Of a DNA stretch of 64,000 nucleotides, positions 56,409 to 64,000 are shown piece after piece. Origin of the DNA: Volvariella volvacea V23 (Eukaryota; Basidiomycota; Agaricomycetes; Agaricales; Pluteaceae). Location of the stretch: positions 2,138,269 to 2,202,268 of the forward strand of contig KB722738.1 of the NCBI GenBank assembly GCA_000349905.1, in the 5' to 3' direction. The notes under the pieces are model-generated. The model saw only the letters and a list, made by a program, of their open reading frames with translations, was not told where the DNA came from and did not search any database. Each line of letters opens with the position of its first letter. Position 1 is the stretch's first letter. A program made the translations under genes and the position numbers.

Positions 56409-58698
56409 TCACACCTCGTCGGGTAACAGCGAAGCCACAAACAACGATATCGCAACGATCAAAAGCAGGATATAGTACACCAGCCAGCCACCGAGGTAGT
56501 TTCTCTCAATCGAGAGGGAGAATAGAGAGTTGGCCAATGCGGGTCCAATTGCGCGCATCACGCTCACGCTCATCTATAACAATCAGCAATCAGCGGGAGC
56601 AGATAAACGAGGCAAGTGAATATGCTCACCTGACTCAAACCGTTCGTGGCACCCAACGAAGCACGATTCGGTGAAGCGGCAGATATAAAAATGAAAATGG
56701 CACCTACAGCACAGACTCGTCAGTTCCGATCCTGGAAAGTCGTCAATCCACTTGGAAAGCAGAACCCACCATACGACACACTAATCAAAATCGAGACCAC
56801 AACCTGGACCGCCACCGCCGTCCACACCATCCAACTCAGCCCCGCACCCGCACCCGCACCACCCACCACACTCCCACTCTCACCCATCCTCGCCAAAAAG
56901 CTCATAACCGGAAACATCACAAACACCGGCGCGCCCGCCGCAATCCCGAGCACAAACGTCCTCTTCGCGCCCCACCGGTCGTGTATCCGCGCAAAGAACA
57001 TCACCTGGAACACGCCGTTGAGCACGCCAAACGCGGACAGGATGTTGCCGATCGTCGACGGGGGCAGGCCGAGCCCGCCGAGCGCGATGGGCGTGGAGAA
57101 GAAGACGGGCTGGATGGCGCGGTAGGCGATGTCGACGAGGGAGAGGAAGGCGTAGTTGGACGCTGCGATGAGGACGTTGGGCGTCAAGAGTTGGCGGAGG
57201 GGGAGGGGCTTTTCGGTGATTGTAGGGGGTGGAACGGGGGTGGATGAGGACGTTGCGGCGGAGCTGTCGAGAATGCGACAGTCGCCGTCATCGTGGACTC
57301 CGAGCAGACTCCTGCTATCCTCGTCCTCCAGTTTTTTCTGTTTTTCGCTCCTGAACCATCCTTTGAATAGCTGCCAGTACGAGACGGGCGCAGTGACGGT
57401 TTCTTTGAGGAAGAAATACGTCACGAGCCATGCAAGCGCTGTGTACGTCGCCGGAACGGCGCAAGGTAAAAAGTATGGATATTTCTTGAGAAACTCATTG
57501 TTCCCGAAGAGGTGGGGGAAGCGCTCTACTGGTTTGGAGAGGGAGCCGCCTATTACTGGACCGAGCTGATCGGAGTGATTGGAGTAAGTGCAGGGTAAAG
57601 ATGATGGTAGAGAGAACGCACTGTGCCACCCGTGGACCAAGCAATCGGCATATACGCATAGGCCTAGAGAAAGGTAGGTTTGCACCTTGGGTCAAAAGCT
57701 CCACTCGCCCCATCGCTTCAGATGCTTACTGTGGCGATATTCGTGGAATCGGTCATTTCAGCCATCATACTGCAACCATATCGAATAAGTGTCGTTGTCA
57801 CACTAAAGACGATCAAAATACAAACCTTTTAATTACCCCGATGTTTCCATCTCAAGAATGGGGATTATGGGTGCGAAGGGGTGGTTAAGGTTGAAATCGG
57901 ATTTGAGAGTGTGGCGTCAATGTCGCCGTCCTGTCAATCAATACCGCCTTGCTATGACTTGACGAGTTTCGACGTACTGAGTGCACCGTTCAAACTTCGG
58001 CTGTTGACACAAAACCCAGGTATTCGTCAGCATCCCGTTCAATCAAATGCAGAAAACGGCGAGCCCCAATAAAATTCAGGGCCAAGCGTTCTCAGGAAAA
58101 CGGGGATAATACGACGGGTCTTACCTCAACACAAGACCCCAAAAGGTCGAAGACAATCCAAAGCAATACATGGAAACGGATAAACCGAACAGTCCAGAGA
58201 GGATGACCGGCTTTCGTCCGACACGGTCCGATATCCGACTCCAGTGCAGAACGGTGAAGGCTTGGGTGAGGAAGAAGAGCGATTGCTGGCGGAGAGCAGT
58301 GAGTGGTTTGAATGGCGAATGGGCGGGTGAGTGGCTGGCATGCAGCGCAGAGGGACCGGAACGCACCATGAGCCCCACATAGTACCCGACTTTTGTCTCG
58401 TCGCCGTTCGTGATCCCAATCTCCCGAATCAACTACCAAGCACCAAGTTTCAACCAACGATCCAACTCAAAACGACGGAGACACACACCTGCGGTGCGAA
58501 CGGGTAAATGACATTCGAGGTCAACGGTTCCGCGAGTTGCAGCAGCAACACGAGCGAGAACTGGAACCACGGCAGAGGAGTGATTTTTTTCTTCGTTTTT
58601 CTTGAGGGGTCGTTATGGTCATTATCGTGGCTGTCAGCCAGGAGTGGTGTCTCCTCGTCAATGACAGCCGCCCGTCCAGATCCAGGTCTTGTCGTCAT
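56409..58698 (-). CDS. MFS transporter, ZIFL/DHA1-like, diverged copy (MFS-C)
   Basis: Multi-exon minus gene. The ATG at 58698 is preferred over an upstream in-frame GTG; exon 1 is 58698-58489. Exon 1 ends FSLVLLLQLAEPLTSNVIYP. Then come IREIGITNGDETKVGYYVGL and QQSLFFLTQAFTVLHWSRIS with DRVGRKPVILSG (MFS loop 2-3 motif). Small exons around 57990, 57850 and 57750 supply RSLNGALN, GNIGVIK and MMAEMTDSTNIAT. Next are AYAYMPIAWSTGGT, LGPVIGGSLSKPVERFPHLF, the central charged loop (FRSEKQKKLEDEDSRSL), APNV-type second half LLTPNVLIAASNYAFLSLVD, AASPNRASLGATNGLSQ, and a final exon from MSVSVMRAIGPALANSLFSL to the TGA at 56409. All family blocks are present, so it appears intact at about 520 aa. 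It is more diverged than MFS-A and MFS-B. The substrate is unknown. Confidence 0.8.
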
Positions 58699-61087
58699 TT
58701 CCGCCGGGTGCCAATGCCAGTAATCAGATCCAGAGGAAACAACCGGGGATAGCCCAAGGGACACGTAGAGAGATCAAGGAGGAGGAAGAGGAAGAGGAGT
58801 AAGCGAGGAAAGGTAAATTAGAGCTATAAATGATGACAGAACAGCGGCATATGATGCACGCTTCTCAGAAGGTGCATGGCCAGCCTGAGCCTGCGCCGAC
58901 CCTCCCTCCGTGGTTTACCTCCTGATCATGACTAAGCCTGCCGCAAGGCTATCAATTCATCCCTTACCCAGTTCCGAGTCCGAGTCGAGTTTTTGGTCCT
59001 CGATGCCTAAATATATCAGCTCCTCGCCACCGCACAGCCTGGGAATGCACGTAAATGCGAGCAGGGCATCAGGCTTCCTTGAACACTCCGCGAAGCGGGG
59101 GACGGGGAACCTGCTATCGACAATAGGCAGCGAATGCACCGTCTTATCCCAATGGCGATCGTAACCCCATCCGTGAACAGACAAAGAAGAGGATGAGATG
59201 CCTAGATTGGCGGTGACGACATTCCCATTGATATACTATTTCCGGCATGGCTCCGCTCTGGTTGCAATTTAGCCAACATTTAAGCACAGCATGCACGCTG
59301 GCCGCCGGGAGTCGACTTTCTAAAGGTAATCTTGCCCAGTTAAATGGCGCACTCTCTGACAGTGAGAATGAAGGGTACAGCGGATAGGGGTTTTCTTACG
59401 AATCGCGATACTGTCAACGGCTGTGTGAAGCAACAACCGTGTCTTCTGAGAGTTGTATGAAAACGATCAAGCGAACTCTGCTACGATAACATAGGAACCG
59501 AAAAAGACCATTCATTAAGCTCGACATGAGGGCAATGTCAAGCATTTGGCTTAACCCGAGTAGGCAGTGCCCCTTGCCCTAGAATTTAGGGAGGAGATTT
59601 GGGCAGTATACTCACACTCAAATTTCGTGCACCAAGGGCAAATCGGAAGACACTTTACCAAAAATTGGAGTGGTTGAAACCCATAATGCCCGACTACGCC
59701 GTTCGTTGGTCCTATGAACACTGTTGCACTCTGCAAATCCATGTAATGCATCCCTCATCCCTTCGTCGTGCTCTGTTAGGGGCTTCAACCCCAGGGAATA
59801 CCAAGGTTCTTCTCCTATGCGTCTTATCCCAGTTAGCGAGCTTCTTACGTTCAGGTTTGGGGAAGAGGACACAAGTGGGGTGTCGATACCGCTAGTAGGA
59901 TGCTTCTCTAGCTCCAGATAGGAGATGAGGATCACTTCTATTAGGTGCAGGAGAAACCCTACGTGTAGGGCGTATTCATTTCCGTCAGCGTTATAATCTG
60001 GCAAAGGGTGAGGCCAATCCCACCCCTGCTGATCATTAAGATGATTTAATTACCCGATGGCTGAATACACGTACTGAGACTAAAACCGCCAGTCGCTTCG
60101 GTATTTTTGGACGTACTCGTGGAATTGTGTGTGGCTAGCGATTTCCGCATTCCCTGCGCCTGAGATTACTGACGCTGTATCGAATCGAGACGGATAAAAC
60201 AGCTGATTTGAAGGTCTTTGCGTCAGCCGAGTTCCTCTGACTTTTCTCAGGGCACCTTGCATCCCTTAGTCTGACCAGGCCTCATACTGATCGCGATAAG
60301 TATACGTGCTAGCTTTTCCTTAGCCTCCAATGCAACCCACGCATCTGCTCCCCGAGTGCCCACATTCACTAATTCGTCAACTCTAGCTTGACAGAGCAGC
60401 CTCATGACAGGCTCACAAAAGAATTGGTTGTTGTCGGTTAGGCAAGCACCTCAGCCGTTTCTTGATCACTGGTGTTAGCCGAGTGGAATAAAGGCGTTAG
60501 AGACCGTGAAGCGTGTCCAGGTGCTTCAGAGAAGATCTTACAACGGGTTGTTGGATGGGGATGTGGCGCTTGTGTCTGCTCTAATTCTTCCCAATGCAAG
60601 TAAGCCTGAGCAGCTTAGGAGAGAATATATATGAGAGTTTGGACTCGATAAGCTTGGAACAAAGAACCAGCCGGGTGATATATAAAATGAATGCGACGCA
60701 CTGCTTATCTAACAAGGTGGTCTACTTGCTGCTGTAGAAGATACGTGATGCAAGAGACACGAGTTTGTCACCAAGATTGCATTTTGAAAAGTGGCGGGGA
60801 GGTGGAATTTATTGCCAGCACCATTTAAATCAACAATGTGACCGACTGGAGCAGTTAGTCTGCTAAGCAGACTTCAGCGGTATCAATAGGCAAGAACGGT
60901 AACCACGCGGCGGGCGAAATGTGCATCTGCGAGGCTGGCCATCAAATCGGCAACCTATCGTCTATCACCAGCCATGAAGAAAACTACGAGTTTCTGTCAT
61001 GGTACATAACACATACAAGGAAAGATCACGCTCAAATTGGGCAGATTGGCTATGCACGATTATTGATTATTACAATCTCGCAGCCCC
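58699..61087. other. Gene-poor stretch between MFS-C and reductase C, no gene recognised
   Basis: About 2.4 kb. Frames of 60 to 128 codons near 59599-60004 and 58910-59184 lie on both strands in conflicting phases, with no recognisable motif. It probably holds the MFS-C promoter and the 3' flank of reductase C. Confidence 0.4.
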
Positions 61088-62593
61088 TTATGCCAGACCG
61101 GCCGCCTGCTCCTCGCTCTGGATCTTTAACAAAGCATCGACGGCATCATCCAAGCACTTCTTCCAACCAATCCACTCCTCAAGCCCCAAAACTCTCTCCG
61201 CCCTGCTCACATCAACCCTCGCCAACTTGTCGCCTTGCGGGTCCTTGTCTCCAAACACGTCCTTGGCCGGCAGCTTGTCCTTGAGATCAGGGCGAGTCTC
61301 GTGAAGATATTCCAGGGCCTTCTTCCACGTCAAGTTTCCTTCGCCAGAGACGAGGAAACGCCTTTGTTGGAGGAGCTCTTGATTTCTTGCCGCACCATCA
61401 GGCAAGATCAAAGGAGGTAGTCCGAGAGCAGCGACGTGGGCCTGTGCGACATCTCGTACGTCAACCCAGAGTGGGGTGATTGGAAGGGGTTGCTCTCCTT
61501 TTAAGAGCGTATAAATCAAGCCGTTGGTGCCAAGCTCGGGGCGGAAGCCTTCGACATATGGACCATACAAGAATGGTGGGTTGACTGCATGTAGGGTAGC
61601 ATGGGCAGATAGGAGTCAGTCAGTACTGCTATGCCAACGATGGTTATAAGAGGACGATGGAACTCACTGGTGGCAAGATCGAAACCTGGAGTGTCCTCCG
61701 CGAATTTCCAGGCTGCTTGTTCTGCAAGGATCTTAGAAGCTAGATAAACCGCCATCGGATTGTGATCCCCAGAAGAGACTTGCTCCCTAGTGACACTCCC
61801 CCAATCTTATTTCATAGTCAAAAATACGGAAATTGGAGGCAATGGGGTGGACTCATTTACCTGCTTCGGTGAAAACCGTTCCGGTGAGGACATTGGAGCC
61901 GGCTAAGGCAATATATACAGTTCAATCCAGACCCAAGAGGTCGTGAAGGGAAACAGACTCACGAGTAACAGTAGTACCCCAGCTGCTAGTTAAAACGACC
62001 TTCTTAATGCCTGCTTGGTTGACTTGGCGTAGAACATTCAACGTTCCATCGATAGCGCTCTGTTATGTGCAGATCCCATCAGCAATGTGGCTTGAATAAT
62101 TAGACTAGAACGCCCATTGAGAGTTTCCTCGGGGGACTTCCTTCCGGCAAGAGGAGATGCGACGTGGATGACAGCGTGAACTCCTGGATAGAAGAAGATA
62201 AAAAGGGGTGCCCATCAACTGCTACATCGGCACCGACGGCTCATATATAATGCTCACCCTTCAAAGCGTCCGTTAAATCACCCGTAACGATATCGTCGAC
62301 TTGAACGACCTCAAGGAGGGGGTATTTCGTTCCGAGGGAGGCGCGAAGAGCTTCTATCCTCGCACCACGGGCAGTACTATCAAGATGCAATTGAAAGCGG
62401 TTTTCAAGCAGGTTATCCATTTAGTTGCGCATCGAACTCACCCTCTGACAGCGTAGCCAGCATCAAGAAGCGCTTTGGTGACGTGGGATGCAAGAAATCC
62501 AGAGACACCAGTGACCTGCCAACGACATAAGGAGTCCTGTCGGTTTTTCGGTCTAATAAAGCCACATACCAGGATCAACTTAGGAGACGACAT
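61088..62593 (-). CDS. NAD(P)-dependent reductase, DFR/GRE2-like (copy C)
   Basis: Multi-exon minus gene with ATG at 62593 and TAA at 61088, about 340 aa. The tiny first exon (62593-62570, MSSPKLIL) ends at a GTATGT donor, exactly as in copy B. Conserved blocks follow: VTGVSGFLASHVTKALLDAG, ARGARIEALRASLGTKYPLL, VQVDDIVTGDLTDALK, VIHVASPLAGRKSPEETLN, IDGTLNVLRQVNQAGIKKVV and LTSSWGTTV (the usual serine segment). Then come VYLASKILAEQAAWKFAEDT (YxxxK pair), VNPPFLYGPYVEGF and LWVDVRDVAQAHVAALGLPP. The last exon ends GWKKCLDDAVDALLKIQSEE. It is closest to copy B in sequence, although 28 kb away and separated by the MFS block. It has complete active-site landmarks and is probably a working oxidoreductase of unknown substrate. 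Confidence 0.82.
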
Positions 62594-64000
62594 CTTTTCA
62601 GGAGTAGGGAATGAGTTTGAGACGAGGAAATCACTCCAAGTGTGCGCCCTATTTTATACCTGTCCGAGTTAAGTAGGAACTCCCTAACCCTGTGATGACC
62701 AAAAATGACAGAGCCCTCGGGCTCAGAATACGAAGACCGTGCACCGTCTAAGCAGCCTTTGATCATCAGAGAGCTTCTCAATGCTAGCGCCCAGTTCCTA
62801 TGTCGGAATTTACAGAGCAACGTAGCAACGAGGACTAGCCGAAAAAGGCTTGAAGGCTGCTCCTAACACATCAAAAATATTAGCGGCCAAAGTAACTTAG
62901 CCTAGACGGTGCACAAATCCTAATAGATAACTATTGCATTCTCTTCGAGTTTACCAGCCTTGTATTCCACGCCCTTCTCAGCATTTTTTTGAAGTGTTTT
63001 CCGCATTACACCCTTCCTAACACGTCAAAGATTTTTGTCAGCTATTAGCAATGCTTCATAAGGATCTGCCATTTTGAGGCATAAATAGTATCAGCCGATT
63101 GTACCTACTTAGGAATCAGACACGAAACATCGGATTAAACCTCAGGTGAATAGGTTAAATAGCTCCCACAGGCTTATACACCAACCCCGGCACCCGGAGA
63201 ACTCGAAAGCCCGGAGCCCGGAACCCGGTAATTATGCATTCCACTGCGATGAATTCACTAAGGCCGCACTACATACACCTACCAACTGTAATGGCAAGTG
63301 TAGAGCGTTTAGTCCCAATCACCCCCACCTCTACCACTAGCTCTACTCTTCTTGATCATGCTTCTTCGATCTTTCTCCTGCCTTCTACGCGCCTTCTCTA
63401 CTCTTTGGAATTCTGCGACGCGTTTTCGCTGTGCTTCGGACGGCTCTTTCTGAATGGGGGCGGAAGATGCAGAAAGCACGAGTTTGTGCAGCTATTTCGA
63501 AGAGAGGACGACGTTAGAATGAACTTCATAGGTACGATGGATTCCATGGAATATGGAGATGCGCGCAAGAGAGTGGGCAAGCCAGCTGTTCGCATTGCAG
63601 CGAGGTCGATAGAAGTGGCTTGTTCGCATCTGGGCGACGTTAAAATTGGTTGGTACCTACCTTACTAAGGCAATCGCCAATATTCTGTGCTTGTGACCTA
63701 TGCACCGTAGATGTAATCAATATCGTCTGCGATGACGAAGTGTAATGCGGCTATTACTTGTCCAGTACAATCAATACCGGCCTCACGATCTGACCCAGAT
63801 AACATAGAGACTCACCGAAGCCTTGATCACCTGGTGTGCCCAGGGAGGTATCCACGGTGCATGAATGGGGCACCGCGCAGTGACCTTTGTATTGACTTTG
63901 TTGACGTTCTGGAAGCAGGATGGATTGGACACCGTAGAACCCAAGATTCACACAAACAGCAAAGAAATGCTTCGCATCATAACACACTACGATAGATGCA
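62594..64000. other. Trailing stretch, no gene recognised
   Basis: About 1.4 kb to the window end. A plus frame of 144 codons (63234-63668) has a good length but no recognisable motif, and several antisense frames overlap it. A CCCGGA/CCCGG-rich patch lies near 63188-63228. A gene running off the window end cannot be excluded. Confidence 0.35.

Noticed and set aside
28535..62593. Calling the reductase/MFS region a secondary-metabolite gene cluster
   Set aside because: No polyketide synthase, NRPS, terpene synthase, P450 or cluster regulator is visible, and housekeeping genes are interspersed. Kept only as a hypothesis.
1..64000. tRNA, rRNA, CRISPR arrays, bacterial operons, retroviral or LTR polyproteins
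   Set aside because: Looked for by eye on both strands. No cloverleaf-like T-loop/anticodon arrangement, direct-repeat/spacer array, reverse transcriptase or integrase motif was seen. Small tRNAs or decayed LTRs could still be missed without a search.

Overview
The window reads as nuclear DNA from a filamentous basidiomycete, most likely an Agaricomycete. Genes carry many short GT-AG introns, mostly about 50 to 110 nt. Several families are ones I associate with Agaricomycetes: the HGFF..MGGF multi-pass membrane proteins, a seven-exon membrane protein with a large glycosylated loop, and ZIFL/DHA1-like MFS transporters. They sit beside ordinary eukaryotic housekeeping genes (DENND6-like, CPSF6-like, SPT2-like, KIAA1143/DUF4604-like). 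I saw no rRNA, tRNA, CRISPR or prokaryotic operon structure. A 100-N block at 4535-4634 is an assembly gap. All exon models were built by eye from reading frame, splice dinucleotides and phase.

Layout. 1-4.1 kb: a Ser/Pro-rich orphan (minus) and a small two-exon membrane protein (minus). 4.1-6.3 kb: gap and no recognisable gene. 6.3-13.1 kb: a tandem array of three paralogous multi-pass membrane genes (plus) with a fourth remnant between copies 1 and 2; the third copy has a frameshift. 13.3-20.6 kb: minus-strand orphans (C-terminally membrane-anchored 576 aa, 253 aa, and a low-complexity 645 aa protein). 21.7-27.2 kb: two plus-strand conserved genes, a DENND6-type DENN protein and a CPSF6/CFIm68-type RRM protein. 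27.5-27.9 kb: an intact ORF for a transposase-type helix-turn-helix with no catalytic domain. 28.5-32.8 kb: two tandem DFR/GRE2-like reductases (minus). 32.8-42.5 kb: gene-poor, with one intact membrane gene (35.9-38.1 kb) and a decayed relative (about 40.05-40.7 kb). 42.6-58.7 kb (minus): DUF4604 protein, MFS-A, an F-box-like gene, MFS-B, SPT2, MFS-C. 61.1-62.6 kb: a third reductase.

How the parts relate. The clearest theme is local duplication and decay: three (originally at least four) membrane-array genes, three reductases sharing the same tiny first exon, two near-identical MFS genes plus a more diverged third, and a membrane gene with its own relic. Reductases and MFS exporters flank one another over about 34 kb. 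That could reflect a detoxification or small-molecule export neighbourhood, but it has no backbone biosynthetic enzyme and housekeeping genes are interspersed, so this is only a hypothesis. I found no convincing entirely new system. The best leads are the uncharacterised membrane-protein array, the stand-alone HTH gene and the reductase with an altered catalytic-serine segment.
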